NCBI GenBank assembly: GCA_963822595.1
Contig: CAWGIG010000002.1
Span: forward strand, 62,001 to 126,000
Origin: CAVRUH01 sp963822595
GTDB taxonomy: Bacteria; Chlamydiota; Chlamydiia; Chlamydiales; Waddliaceae
Reading direction: 5' to 3'
DNA: 64,000 nt
A model generated the notes under the pieces. That model was not told where the DNA came from, ran no database searches, and saw only the letters and a program-made list of their open reading frames with translations. Positions 50,108 through 60,535 of this stretch are shown in pieces; position 1 is the first letter of the stretch, and each line of letters begins with the position of its first letter. Both the position numbers and the translations under genes were made by a program.

Positions 50108-51097
50108 ATGGAAGCCAAGAAACAAGTTGTTGTTGTTACAGGGGCCTCAGCAGGTGTAGGCAGAGCAACGGCTCTTTTATTCGGAAAAAGGGGAATGCAT
50201 GTTGGGTTGATTTCGCGAAACAAAGAACGATTAGATAGTCTAAAGCTTGAAATCGAAAATTTGGGTGGTAAGGCCCATATCGTCGTTGCAGATGTTGCAA
50301 ATCCAGATGAGATTGAAAAAGCTGTTCAGAATATCGAGGATCATTTGGGTCCTATAGATATTTGGGTAAACAATGCGATGACATCTGTTTTTGGTTTTTT
50401 TCACCATATATCTCCACATGAATATAAAAGGGTCACAGAGGTGACCTATTTAGGGTTTGTTTATTGCACTCAAGCTGTCCTCAAACGGATGGTTCCTCGT
50501 GATAGAGGTATAATCGTTCAAGTAGGGTCTGCTTTGGCTTTCCGAGGCATTCCTTTACAATCAGCGTATTGCGGTGCAAAACACGCTATACAAGGTTTTA
50601 CTGAATCCGTACGCACCGAATTATTGCATAAAAAAAGTCACGTAAAAATCACTATTGTCAATATGCCCGCTTTAAACACTCCTCAATTTGATTGGGTGAA
50701 AAGCTATCTGCCTCGCAAACCTCAACCTGTGCCTCCTATTTTTCAGCCCGAAGTTGCGGCAAGGGCTATTGTCCACGCAGCTTTTCACTACAGGCGTTCT
50801 TGGTATGTAGGTTTAAGCACTCTAATTGCTGTTTGGGGAAATAGAATCGCTCCATGGTTTGCCGATTGGTATTTAGCTAAAACAGGTGTGGATTCCCAGC
50901 AATATAACGGACCAGCTGATCTTAATCGACCAAATGATCTTTTCAAAAGTGTTGATGGACCATTTGGTGCTCATGGGGATTTCGATAAGAGAGCTCATTC
51001 TAGAAGTATGTATTCAATAATGAGTCGACATCGAAAATTAATAATATCCATTATTGTAGTCTTTATCATTGGAATATTTTGGTATTTAAATAATTAG
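50108..51097 (+). CDS. Short-chain dehydrogenase with C-terminal membrane anchor
   Basis: A 329-aa SDR. TGASAGVGRA (11-20) binds NAD(P), NNAMT is the NAG-type motif, and the catalytic pair is Tyr154 and Lys158 (YCGAKH) with an upstream Ser (VGSALAF). About 80 residues beyond the usual SDR core end in a single hydrophobic helix (LIISIIVVFIIGIFWYL), suggesting a membrane-anchored enzyme. ATG 50108 is preferred to 50096 because a weak GGGG site precedes it; the difference is four residues. First of three plus-strand genes with GH39- and GH144-like enzymes. Substrate unknown. Confidence 0.82.
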   Translation: MEAKKQVVVVTGASAGVGRATALLFGKRGMHVGLISRNKERLDSLKLEIENLGGKAHIVVADVANPDEIEKAVQNIEDHLGPIDIWVNNAMTSVFGFFHHISPHEYKRVTEVTYLGFVYCTQAVLKRMVPRDRGIIVQVGSALAFRGIPLQSAYCGAKHAIQGFTESVRTELLHKKSHVKITIVNMPALNTPQFDWVKSYLPRKPQPVPPIFQPEVAARAIVHAAFHYRRSWYVGLSTLIAVWGNRIAPWFADWYLAKTGVDSQQYNGPADLNRPNDLFKSVDGPFGAHGDFDKRAHSRSMYSIMSRHRKLIISIIVVFIIGIFWYLNN

Positions 51098-51105
51098 GGG
51101 GATCT

Positions 51106-52545
51106 ATGAGGGCAGTGAGTTTCAAATGTGATCTTACCAAATCATCTTCTCCTTTCCCTCATTTTTGGGAACATACGGTGGGGAGCTGCCACGCGACTTT
51201 AGCTTTGCGGGCTGATTGGCAGAAGCAAATGGAAAGGTGTCACAAAGAACTAGGCTTCAAACATGTTCGATTTCATGGTATGCTTTCTGATGATATGAGC
51301 ACATTAGTTTGTGAAAATGAAGAATTGATTTATTCTTTTTTTAACGCTGATCAAATATGCGATTTTTTGTTATCCATTGGAATGAGACCCTTCATTGAAC
51401 TCTCTTTCATGCCTACGACGCTTTCTTCAGGAAACGATACAGTTTTTCATTATAAAGCAAATGTTGATCCTCCTTCAAACTATGATGCATGGGCAACTTT
51501 GATTTTAAAGATTGTTGAGCATTGGGTGCAAAGATATGGTAAAAATGAAGTGAGCAAATGGTTTTTTGAGGTTTGGAATGAACCTAATCTCAAATCGTTT
51601 TGGAAAGGAAATCAAAAAGATTATTTTAAATTATATGAACATACCGTTAAAGCAATCAAGTCTATTGATAATAACTTAAAAGTTGGAGGACCTGCCACTG
51701 CTAAGAACGCTTGGATAACATCCTTCCTCGAGTTTTGCGAGAAAAAATCTCTCCCGGTTGATTTTATTTCGACTCATCATTACCCCACGGATGCCTTTTC
51801 AAAAATGACCGATAATACTATTTTACAGTTAGCTAAGAGTAAACCTAATATTCTGATGCAAGATGCAAAAAAGGTTAAAAATGAAGCGAAAGGCAGGCCG
51901 GTTTACTATACCGAGTGGAGTACTTCTTCCAATGCTTTTGATGAATTGCATGATCATTCTTATGCCGCAGCTCATATTATAAAAAATGTGATGCAAGTTC
52001 AGGGTTTGGTAGAGGGATATAGTTATTGGACATTTTCGGATATTTTTGAAGAAAATTATTTTTCTTCAATTCCATTTCATGGCGGATTTGGTTTGATGAA
52101 TATCTATGGTATTCCTAAACCTTCTTACAGAGCCTATGAATTATTACACCATATAGGAACGGAATCTTTGCCTGTTCAGGGATCGCATAAGACTGTAGAG
52201 GTATGGGTTATTCAGAAGTCAGGAAAAATTTCTGTGATGATAACTAATTGCGCTTTGCCGCAACATCCCATTAAAACAGAAACCGTAAAAATCACCTTAA
52301 AAGGGATAAAAAACCTTAAGAAATCCTATATACAAAGAATTGATGATCATCATGCGAACGCCACACATGCTTGGATAAATTTAGGAAAACCGGGGAGCTT
52401 ATCTAAAAAGATGGTGGAGGAACTCGATCTAAAATCTAAACTGATTAAAGAGCCTATTCAGTTAAAATTTGAAGGCTCTACAGCCATCATTGAAATAGTT
52501 ATAGAACCCAATGCGGTTACTTGTATAACTTTGGAAAACAAATGA
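51106..52545 (+). CDS. Glycoside hydrolase family 39-like (beta-xylosidase type)
   Basis: A 479-aa (beta/alpha)8 enzyme. The general acid/base is Glu159 in FFEVWNEPNL and the nucleophile Glu270 in VYYTEWSTS. The N-terminal part KHVRFHGMLSDDM and the later YSYWTFSDIFEE are also GH39-like. No signal peptide is visible, so the enzyme is cytosolic or exported by another route. It starts 8 bp after the SDR and overlaps the next gene by 4 bases. A retaining beta-xylosidase or related plant-glycan activity is the family expectation. Unusual for a chlamydia. Confidence 0.85.
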   Translation: MRAVSFKCDLTKSSSPFPHFWEHTVGSCHATLALRADWQKQMERCHKELGFKHVRFHGMLSDDMSTLVCENEELIYSFFNADQICDFLLSIGMRPFIELSFMPTTLSSGNDTVFHYKANVDPPSNYDAWATLILKIVEHWVQRYGKNEVSKWFFEVWNEPNLKSFWKGNQKDYFKLYEHTVKAIKSIDNNLKVGGPATAKNAWITSFLEFCEKKSLPVDFISTHHYPTDAFSKMTDNTILQLAKSKPNILMQDAKKVKNEAKGRPVYYTEWSTSSNAFDELHDHSYAAAHIIKNVMQVQGLVEGYSYWTFSDIFEENYFSSIPFHGGFGLMNIYGIPKPSYRAYELLHHIGTESLPVQGSHKTVEVWVIQKSGKISVMITNCALPQHPIKTETVKITLKGIKNLKKSYIQRIDDHHANATHAWINLGKPGSLSKKMVEELDLKSKLIKEPIQLKFEGSTAIIEIVIEPNAVTCITLENK

Positions 52546-53888
52546 CAACAAAAACTTCTAAAAAACCCACATTAAGTGATTCTGAAATGTTATTGGTTTT
52601 ACAGAAAGAATCTTTTAATTATTTTTTGAAAGAGATAAATCCCAAAAATGGTCTTATAGCTGATACTAGTGAAAAAGGATCCGCTGCCAGCGTTGCCTCA
52701 GTGGGCATGGGTTTAAGCTCTTTCATCGTAGGTGTTGAAAGGGGATTTATTTCAAGAAAAGTAGCAGTAGATAAAACTTTAACAATTCTTAAGTTCTTTG
52801 ATAGGAGTCGTCAAGGACCTGGATTTAATGTAACGGGCTACAAGGGTTTTTATTATCATTTTTTAGACATGAAAACAGGGAGAAGAAAGGGGAATTGTGA
52901 ATTATCAACGATTGATACAGCATTGTTTATGGCGGGGGTTTTATCTACACAAGTTTATTACACAGAAAACAATAAAAAAGAAAACGAAATACGCCTTCTT
53001 GCAGGTAAATTATATTTACGTGTGGATTGGAATTGGGCATTAAATGGGACACAATTTTTATGTCATGGATGGAAACCTAGAACGGGTTTTTTAGATACTT
53101 ACTGGAATAATGCTTATAGTGAAGCTCATATTCTATTTATATTAGCCCTCGCTTCCCCAACTTATCCTATTCCTCCTGTATGTTATAACAAATGGACTTT
53201 AGGTTTTAAAGTGAAGAAGATATATGGTTTGAAATTTTTGAATGCGGGTCCTCTTTTTATTCATCAATTATCACAAATTTGGCTCGACTTTCGTTCAATA
53301 AAAGACAATTTTTGCAAAAGTCATCGAATTAACTATTTCCAAAATACAAAAAAAGCCATTCTCATTCAGCAAAAATATGCAAAAAAAAATCCGGAGAAAT
53401 TCAAAGGATATTCAGCCTTTAATTGGGGTATTTCGTCTTGCAATGGTCCAGGATCTAAAACTTTGTTGGTGGACGGCGTGTTAAGAAAATTTTTCAATTA
53501 TAAAGCTCGCGGTGTAATAAAAGGGCCTGATGATGGAACTCTTTGCCCTTGGACCATGGTTGCTTCGATGCCTTTTTCTCCCAGGAAAGTATTAAAAACC
53601 ATTCGTTATCAGGTGGAAGAATTAGGTTTAAAAGAAGAAAACAAATATGGTTTTGTTTCAAGTTTTAATTTTACTTTTCCGAAGAAGAGCAAAAATTTTA
53701 ACTGCTGGGTTTCATCTTTTCATTTGGGTGTCAATCAAGGATCCGGGGTTTTGATGATTGAAAACTATCGCTCTGAATTGATGTGGAAATTGATGAAAAA
53801 TAGTCCTTATATTTTAAAAGGATTGTATAAAGCGGGTTTTAGGGGAAAATGGTTAAATGAAAAAGTAAAAAGTTTGGATTTTATTTAA
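52542..53888 (+). CDS. Glucoamylase-like (GH144/COG5368-type) glycosidase
   Basis: A 448-aa alpha/alpha-toroid-type protein. Family clues are NPKNGLIADTSEKGSAASVASVGMGL at the N-terminus, GFYYHFLDMKTGRRKGNCELSTIDTALF, YWNNAYSEAHILFILA, YSAFNWGISSCNGPG and DDGTLCPWTMVASMPF. These match glucoamylase-type/GH144 beta-1,2-glucan-degrading enzymes. An ATGA overlap couples it to the GH39 gene; an in-frame TTG at 52521 is less likely. No signal peptide. Codons are strongly A/T-ending. Substrate not proven. Confidence 0.8.
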   Translation: MTTKTSKKPTLSDSEMLLVLQKESFNYFLKEINPKNGLIADTSEKGSAASVASVGMGLSSFIVGVERGFISRKVAVDKTLTILKFFDRSRQGPGFNVTGYKGFYYHFLDMKTGRRKGNCELSTIDTALFMAGVLSTQVYYTENNKKENEIRLLAGKLYLRVDWNWALNGTQFLCHGWKPRTGFLDTYWNNAYSEAHILFILALASPTYPIPPVCYNKWTLGFKVKKIYGLKFLNAGPLFIHQLSQIWLDFRSIKDNFCKSHRINYFQNTKKAILIQQKYAKKNPEKFKGYSAFNWGISSCNGPGSKTLLVDGVLRKFFNYKARGVIKGPDDGTLCPWTMVASMPFSPRKVLKTIRYQVEELGLKEENKYGFVSSFNFTFPKKSKNFNCWVSSFHLGVNQGSGVLMIENYRSELMWKLMKNSPYILKGLYKAGFRGKWLNEKVKSLDFI

Positions 53889-53898
53889 TTATCTTTCG

Positions 53899-56781
53899 TT
53901 AAAGATTTAAAGCCATTTTCAATACTTGGGACAAATGTAAGACCTTTCTTCCTGTAGCCTGTTCAATTTGTTCTTTACAGCTAAAGCCATTCGCAATGAT
54001 CAATGTTTCAGGATCAGCATTCCTTATAGCAGGTAAAAGAACTCTTTCAGCGGCTTTTAGGGATATATCGTAATGTTCTTTTTCAAATCCAAAACTTCCG
54101 GCCATGCCGCAACAACCGGAATCAAGAATTTGAAAATCTAGCCCTAAGCGCTTTAAAATATCTATCTCATAATCAAAATGAATAACCGATTTATGATGGC
54201 AATGCCCTTGTATAAGAGCTTTTTTATGCAATGGTTTAAATTATAATTTTTCAAGTTATGATATAGAAATTCACTTAACATAAAAGTCTGGTTTTTTAAT
54301 CTTTTAGCATCAATATCCGAGGGGAATAAATTTGTAAGTTCATCTCTAAAGACAGAGATGCAACTTGGTTCAAGGCCTACTATAGGTGTTCCATTTACAA
54401 TGTCGCTTTTTAATTCTTTCATGATTTGTTTGAGCATTTTCTTTGCTAAAGTAAGCATTCCATAATCATATAAAGGTCTGCCACAGCATAGAGAGGCCTT
54501 TGGAACACATACTTCAAATCCCAAATGTTCTAACACTTCTAGCAGCATCTTTGGCATGTTGGGGATGAAAATGATTGTTAAAAGTATCCGCCCACAAAAT
54601 AATTTTTTTTGGATTTTTTTGTGAAGGGCTTTCTTTTAAAAAACCAACTTTTAAAAGTTTCCTCAGCGAAAGCGGGGATTGTCCGTTCAGGACTGTGTTC
54701 CTACCATCCATTTAATGAAATTAGAAAAAGGCGGTTGTTGAGCGAAGAAATTGGCAATTTTGGGCATATAGGAGGCGGCTCGTGACCACCAATAAATTAG
54801 TCCAAACGCATAGGCTGAACGGGGTCTTAAGCGACCTTCATAATAATGAGATAAAAATTCCGATTTATAAGTTGCCATATCCACATTCATCGGACATTCT
54901 TTTTTGCATCCCTTACAAGATAAGCATAAATCCAACGCTTTTTTGACTGCTTCATCTTTCCAGCCATTTTTTCCAATGACATTTCCTTGTAAGCATTTCA
55001 AAAAGAAGATGGGCGCGCCCTCTAGTGGAATCTTTTTCCTCTTTTGTGACCATGTAGCTTGGACACATGGTGCCATTTTCGTTTTGGCGACATTTTCCAA
55101 CTCCGACACAGCGTAAGGATAGCTCGCGCTAAAACTGCCTTCATCATCTCCCGGAAATTTAAAATGTGTTTTAATTGGCTTAGGATCATAGTCAGGCCCT
55201 AAACGTAAATTATCAGTTGCATTGTAGGCATCTATCATTTTTCCTGGATTCATTTTCCAATCAGGATCCCAAATTAATTTAAATTCTCGAAATCCTTGCA
55301 TCAATTCGTGACCAAACATTTTTGGTAATAATTCCGCTCTTGATTGGCCATCTCCATGTTCTCCGGAAAAAGATCCTCCATAACTGCACAACTAAATCTG
55401 CAGCTTCATGAATAAAGGCACGATATTTTTTAATTCCTTCCGTCTGTATACATATCGAAATCGATTCTCGTATGGACACATCCTTGTCCAAAATGTCCAT
55501 AAAGGGAACAAGCCATATTCATATTTTTGAATAAGTTTCTTAGATCTCTCAGATAATTTCCCAGATTTTCTGGGGGAACGGCAGAATCTTCCCACCCTTC
55601 CCAAGTATCTTTTTCATTCGGAACTCTTGCAGTAGCTCCAAGACCGGATTCGCGAACTTCGATAATTTTTTCTTCGACTTCAGGATCATCGTAAAGCTTC
55701 ATCGAAGGGGGATTTTTCGATTTTTCAAGGCAGTCCATGAATTTTGTGCTTTAGCATCAGATTCTTCTTTCGTTTCTCCACCAAATTCAATACTAACCAG
55801 CCTTTTCCCTCCGGCAAAAGATTAATATCTTTTGGATGGATGTTCTTTTGTTTCATATCGCTAATCAAAGTATCATCTAATCCTTCAAAGCAATAGGTCC
55901 ATAAGCCATGATTTCAGTGACATGATCTCCGGCCGTATATACATCAGGATAACCCAAAACTAACATAGATGTGCACGGTGGGTTGTCAAACTAAACGCAA
56001 CTTTGCTTCCAAAACCGTAACACAAGTCGATTCACTGCCCACTAAAGCTTTTGCTACATCAAATCCATTTTTTTCCAACAGCCATGGGAAATTATATCCG
56101 GAAACTCTGCGTGGGATTTTAGGATATATTGTCATCAATTAAGTAGCATATTTTTCAATAAATTTTTTTAGTTTGGTGTAAATTTCCCCTTTTCTTCCCC
56201 CTTCTTGCATGAGTTGTTTTAAATCATCCTGGGAGGTTGCGCCGACTTTCATAATGATTCCGTCATAGGTGATGATTTCCAATTCAATAACATTGTCGTC
56301 GGTTTTTCCTCCCATTACAGAATGGGTACCGCAAGAATTATTTCCGATCATACCCCCCAAAGTACAATTAAAGTGGGTAGATGGGTCGGGTGCAAAGACG
56401 AGTTGATGTTTTTCAGCCGCTTTATTTAAGATATTTAAGACGAGTCCAGGTTGTACAGTGGCTGTTTTATTGACCAGGGTCAATTTCAATGATTTCATTA
56501 TAATATTTTGACATATCCATAACGACAGCAACATTACAACATTGACCAGCTAAGCTTGTTCCGCCTCCTCGACTGAGAACCGGAGCTTGATATTTATGAC
56601 ATAAGTTAACTGTCTTGATAATATCTTGCTTATTTTTGGGAATGACAACACCGATAGGCACTTGATGATAGTTTGACGCGTCAGTTGCATACAATGCTCG
56701 GGAGCCAGCGTCGAATCGAACTTCGCCTTCAATAGAGTCTTTTAATTCTTGCTCAAGCTTTTTAATGTTGATTTCAAGCAT
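53899..56781 (-). pseudogene. YdiJ-like FAD/4Fe-4S oxidoreductase gene, heavily frameshifted
   Basis: In order, reverse fragments give the FAD-binding start (IPKNKQDIIKTVNLCH, SRGGGTSLAGQCCN; 56781-56467), TLGGMIGNNSCGTHSVMGGK (56534-56139), an FAD-oxidase C domain in fragments (GLVSIEFGGETKEES at about 55740-55800 and 55738-55430), then GSFSGEHGDGQSR and the ferredoxin motif CLSCKGCKKECPMN (55391-54687). A cysteine-rich CCG domain follows (CCGRPLYD..., LDSGCCGMAGSFGFEKEH; 54557-53899). This is one protein of ~950 aa with at least six frameshifts. YdiJ-type enzymes oxidise 2-hydroxyacids. It ends the minus-strand operon with the PoxB-like gene and is almost certainly inactive, unless the assembly has many indel errors. 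Confidence 0.8.
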
Positions 56782-56790
56782 TTTATGTCC

Positions 56791-58545
56791 TTAAATAACT
56801 TCTCTAACTTTATCAGCAACAACTGTCTTAAAAATTAATCCAGCCTTTGGTTCTCCTCTTGCAAGTCCTTCTGCGAAATGCATAGCTTGTTTCAATGTAG
56901 CTTTTGGAGGAAATGGGGGTTCATAAGGATCTACGACAGTTTGAATTATCACCGGTCCAGAGCAATTTAAAGCTTCCTCCATTATTTTCCCGCAATCCTT
57001 AGGATCATCTATAGTGAAACCTCTGCCGCCGCAAGCTTCGGCAAATTTAGCAAAGTCGATGGGATAAAGATCAATTACATATTCAGGATTTCCTAGGAAG
57101 ACAATTTGTTCCCATTTAATTTGTCCTAAAGCATTGTTTTTAATGATTACAACTTTGATGGGAAGTTTGTATTTCACGGCTGTGACAAAATCAGCCATCA
57201 ACATAGAAAAACCACCGTCTCCGACAAAAGCAATGCATTGTCTTTCAGGATAAGCGATTTGCGCGGCTAGGGTATAGGGGAGTCCAGGGGCCATTGTGGC
57301 TAGATTTCCGGAAAGTGAAAATTTCTGTCCTTCTCTATACGGAATATGTCTGGCAAACCATGTGGCAATTGTTCCTGAATCGCAAGAAACGATAGCATTA
57401 TCCCTCAATCTTTTCCCTAACTCGTATGCCACAACTTGCGGCTTCATAGGTTTGTCCATGCAAGTTTCGTATGTTTGCATTTTTTCTTTCCATTTCTTCA
57501 TCGATTCTTGCGCTTGGGAAAGAAAATCATGGTTTTTCTTTTTATGTAATAACAAGAGAAGTTGTTGCAAGGTTGTTTTGCTATCACCAACTAAACCCAC
57601 TTCCACAGGACAACGTAACCCAATTCTAGAATTGTCTATATCGATTTGGATTACTTTGGCTTTACCAGGCTTTGGTAAAAATTCAATATACGGAAATGAA
57701 GTTCCAATCATGATAAGCGTATCGCAAGATTCCATTGCTTCAGAGGAGGGGAGTGTGCCAAGTAATCCTATTCCCCCTGTTGTATAAGGACTATCATCCG
57801 GAACTGCTGACTTGCCTAGTAACGGTTTTACAATAGGAGCTCCCAATTTTTCGGCTAGTTCGAGGAGTTCGGCCGTTGCATGAATGGATCCCTGACCTGC
57901 CAAAATGGCGACTTTTTTTCCTTCATTAATCAATTTGGCTGCTTGCTGCAAATCTCCGGTAGAGGGGATACCTCCAGAATGAGTAAAAATATGAGATGTG
58001 TGATGCAAAAGATTTCTATCAGATTTTTCTTTTTTATTGATGACTTGATCTTGTATGTCAACGGGGATTGTGATATGTGCAACCCCTCTTTTTGACAAAG
58101 CGGTTCGACAGGCTAAATCGGTCACATTTTCAGCATGAGAGGCGCTCATGATTCTAGCATTATAAACAGCCACATCCTGATACAGTTTATCTAATTCCAC
58201 ATCTTGTTGCGTATGGGTGCATATAAGATCATGAAACTGCAAGCCCGTAATTGCAAGAACTGGTTGTCCATCTAGTTTAGCGTCATAGAGTCCATTTAAT
58301 AGATGGATTCCACCGGGTCCGGAAGTCGCTATGCATACTCCCAGTTTTCCTGTATATTTAGCGTAGGCGCAGGCCATAAAAGCAGCACTCTCTTCGTGCC
58401 GGACTTGAATAAAACGAATCTTTTTTTGTTTTTTTCTGAGAGATTCAATAATTCCATTAATTCCGTCTCCGGGAAGGCCAAAAATCACCTCTACACCCCA
58501 GTCCATGATTGTATCTATTATTATATCTGCTGTTGTATCTGACAT
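56791..58545 (-). CDS. Thiamine-pyrophosphate enzyme, pyruvate oxidase/PoxB-like
   Basis: A 584-aa TPP enzyme. The N-terminal FGLPGDGINGI and RHEESAAFMA (catalytic Glu51) form the Pyr domain. The middle domain (GSIHATAELLELAEKLGAPIVKPLLGKS region) is the FAD/nucleotide-binding fold. The C-terminal GDGGFSMLMADFVTAVKYKLPI...NN is the TPP-Mg motif. Length and GPGGIHLLNGLYDA fit pyruvate oxidase/pyruvate:quinone dehydrogenase, though acetolactate synthase-like enzymes share these motifs. It lies 9 bp upstream of the decayed FAD oxidase and downstream of the ASRT-like gene. Confidence 0.82.
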   Translation of the reverse strand: MSDTTADIIIDTIMDWGVEVIFGLPGDGINGIIESLRKKQKKIRFIQVRHEESAAFMACAYAKYTGKLGVCIATSGPGGIHLLNGLYDAKLDGQPVLAITGLQFHDLICTHTQQDVELDKLYQDVAVYNARIMSASHAENVTDLACRTALSKRGVAHITIPVDIQDQVINKKEKSDRNLLHHTSHIFTHSGGIPSTGDLQQAAKLINEGKKVAILAGQGSIHATAELLELAEKLGAPIVKPLLGKSAVPDDSPYTTGGIGLLGTLPSSEAMESCDTLIMIGTSFPYIEFLPKPGKAKVIQIDIDNSRIGLRCPVEVGLVGDSKTTLQQLLLLLHKKKNHDFLSQAQESMKKWKEKMQTYETCMDKPMKPQVVAYELGKRLRDNAIVSCDSGTIATWFARHIPYREGQKFSLSGNLATMAPGLPYTLAAQIAYPERQCIAFVGDGGFSMLMADFVTAVKYKLPIKVVIIKNNALGQIKWEQIVFLGNPEYVIDLYPIDFAKFAEACGGRGFTIDDPKDCGKIMEEALNCSGPVIIQTVVDPYEPPFPPKATLKQAMHFAEGLARGEPKAGLIFKTVVADKVREVI

Positions 58546-58562
58546 GAAAATTCTCCTTTTTT

Positions 58563-58934
58563 TTATTTACAGCCAAAAGCAATCGTTGTCATTAAAGCAT
58601 TTTCAGATTGCCTTGAATCTAACCTTGTGTGCTGGACTATTATTTCCACATCGGAAACAAATAAACTGGCATAATCGGTTCCTTTCGGAATAGGGGCGGG
58701 ATCATTCAGATCATTAAATCTGATATGTTTCGTTCTCTTCGGGGGGACAGTTATATGGTAAGGACCTACAGGATCTTTATCTGGAAAATAAATCATCAGT
58801 TCAATTTTTGCTTCTTGATCAGAAACGTTCAGAATACAAGCAGCCTCATGACTCAGTAATTCCGGACCGGTTGTATGGCTATAGGGGGGTATATAGCCTT
58901 CAGGAATCGCCCAGCATTTATGTCCGATTTTCAT
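58563..58934 (-). CDS. Sensory rhodopsin transducer-family protein
   Basis: A 123-aa protein with the family pattern WAIPEGYIPPYSH, LLSHEAACILNVSDQEA, YFPDKDPVGPYHITVPPKRTKHIRF (residues ~48-72) and QHTRLDSRQSENALMTTIAF. This is the beta-sandwich protein called Anabaena sensory rhodopsin transducer (PF07100), also present in bacteria without rhodopsin and often next to sugar-metabolism genes. Here its ATG overlaps the stop of the enolase-superfamily gene (ATGA), so it is probably a sugar-sensing or regulatory partner rather than a photoreceptor element. No rhodopsin gene lies in the window. Confidence 0.88.
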   Translation of the reverse strand: MKIGHKCWAIPEGYIPPYSHTTGPELLSHEAACILNVSDQEAKIELMIYFPDKDPVGPYHITVPPKRTKHIRFNDLNDPAPIPKGTDYASLFVSDVEIIVQHTRLDSRQSENALMTTIAFGCK

Positions 58935-60025
58935 AGGATTTCCTCTCTTTTCAAGTACTTTTGAATATCTTTTACTTTTAACTCTAAACCGTGTCCATAA
59001 CGATCTAAATGAGGTAGGAGATTCCCGTTTTCTAATTTTGGAAAACCCTCGAAGTACGTTTGTTCTATTCTCACATGATCATGAAAATACTCCATATGGC
59101 AAACATCTGGCTGACTTAAACAAGCCTGAAGATGAATGGAAGGGGCAGTATGACTTGATAAGGGGAGGTTAAACGCTTCGCTGAGTTTACAAGCTTCAAA
59201 AAATCCTGTATAGCCGCAACAACGTGTCGCATCAGCTTGAATGATATCGACTGATTGCGCCTCAAGCATATCTTTAAAATAGAATGCATCATAACCATAT
59301 TCGCCGGCGGTGATATTCAAGGATGTTTGATTTCTTAATAAATGAAGGCCCTGAAGATCATCAGCAGGAACCGGTTCTTCAAACCAGGTTACACCGTACT
59401 CACGGAATTTTTCTGCAAAATCTAAAGCTTGTTTACGTGTATAGGCTCCATTTGCATCCACAAATAATTCGTCATTTACATCGATGGCTTTTCTTGCGTC
59501 TTTTACTCTTGTAATATCTTGAGAAGGATTTCTTCCGACCTTCATTTTAAATTTGTTAATTCCTTTCTCTTTCCATTTTTGAAATTGGACAGCTGTTTCT
59601 TCATTGGAATAAGATGTGAATCCACCACTACCATACACAGGAACACTTTCACGCGCCATTCCCCATAATTGACAAAGGGGAACTTCTAATATTTTGGCTT
59701 TCAAATCCCATAAAGCAATATCTACCGCAGAGAGTGCATGAGCAGCAATTCCTCTTAATCCAACATTTCTAACAGAGTTTGACATTTGCTCATGTATTAA
59801 TGGGATGTCATCCGCTAATCGGTTCGAATTTTTTTTCAAAATAGGGGAGAAATTTTTTTTGATTACATCTACACATGCTTCATGACCATACGTGAAGCCT
59901 ATACCTATCTTATCATGGAATTGTAAAGCGACAAAAACTAAAGTCGTACTTTTCCATTTTAAAGTACCATCTGATTCCTCTGAGTCGCAAGGAATATCGT
60001 AAGAATGAATGGTCATTTTTTGCAT
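58931..60025 (-). CDS. Enolase-superfamily (mandelate racemase/MLE) sugar-acid dehydratase-like enzyme
   Basis: A 364-aa enzyme. Catalytic lysines KFKMK (Lys160, Lys162), metal ligands Asp190 (VDANGAY), Glu216 (WFEEPV) and Glu242 (TAGEYGYD), and the base His292 (SSHTAPSIH) are all present, in the MR subgroup arrangement. Full catalytic equipment predicts abstraction of a proton alpha to a carboxylate in a sugar acid. The particular acid cannot be told from the sequence. Coupled by ATGA overlap to the ASRT-family gene and 18 bp downstream of a small membrane protein. Confidence 0.85.
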   Translation of the reverse strand: MQKMTIHSYDIPCDSEESDGTLKWKSTTLVFVALQFHDKIGIGFTYGHEACVDVIKKNFSPILKKNSNRLADDIPLIHEQMSNSVRNVGLRGIAAHALSAVDIALWDLKAKILEVPLCQLWGMARESVPVYGSGGFTSYSNEETAVQFQKWKEKGINKFKMKVGRNPSQDITRVKDARKAIDVNDELFVDANGAYTRKQALDFAEKFREYGVTWFEEPVPADDLQGLHLLRNQTSLNITAGEYGYDAFYFKDMLEAQSVDIIQADATRCCGYTGFFEACKLSEAFNLPLSSHTAPSIHLQACLSQPDVCHMEYFHDHVRIEQTYFEGFPKLENGNLLPHLDRYGHGLELKVKDIQKYLKREEIL

Positions 60026-60042
60026 AGTATTCGTTAAAAATA

Positions 60043-60450
60043 TTAGTTTTTTTCTCTATAAATTCCTAATACCCTATTGAGAGGTTCAACGAGCGCACCC
60101 CAAAAAATAGCGTACACGATAGGTCCTATGATTAATGGTAAGTAATTATACATGTTGGGTGGTAGCCCAAGCAACGTAGGTATGTTCAAAATAAAAACCC
60201 CATAACACGCTACGAGGAAACCTAAGATAGCTCCGGTAATGATAAAACTCACGGTTCGATTTTCCGGTAAAAATCCGACGAAACAACTAAAATATAAAAT
60301 GTTCCAAACCCCCCAAATCAAGGGAAGAAAGTGAATGAAAGGAATGGTTAGGAGTTGTGATTTTCCTGGCTCGGAAGCAATCAAAAGAACGAAAGGAAGA
60401 AGCACTGTAGGGACAACTAATCCAGAAATAAAAATCTTTAAATATCTCAT
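60043..60450 (-). CDS. Four-helix membrane protein, unknown
   Basis: A 135-aa protein with hydrophobic segments at residues ~5-27, ~33-56, ~67-90 and ~97-117, and a short basic C-terminus (VLGIYREKN). Start at 60450 with a GAGGAAAAT site. First gene of the minus-strand metabolic operon. Family not recognised; a small permease subunit or accessory protein is possible. Confidence 0.6.
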   Translation of the reverse strand: MRYLKIFISGLVVPTVLLPFVLLIASEPGKSQLLTIPFIHFLPLIWGVWNILYFSCFVGFLPENRTVSFIITGAILGFLVACYGVFILNIPTLLGLPPNMYNYLPLIIGPIVYAIFWGALVEPLNRVLGIYREKN

Positions 60451-60535
60451 ATTTTCCTCTATAATTTTTTTTTAAACTTTCTTGTATTTATAAGAGAGAA
60501 AGGGTCTTTAGTCAATAGATATTTCCTAACTTTCA

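Noticed and set aside
58563..58934. Evidence for a light-sensing system
   Set aside because: Only the transducer-family protein is present; no opsin or retinal gene was found, and the neighbours point to sugar metabolism.
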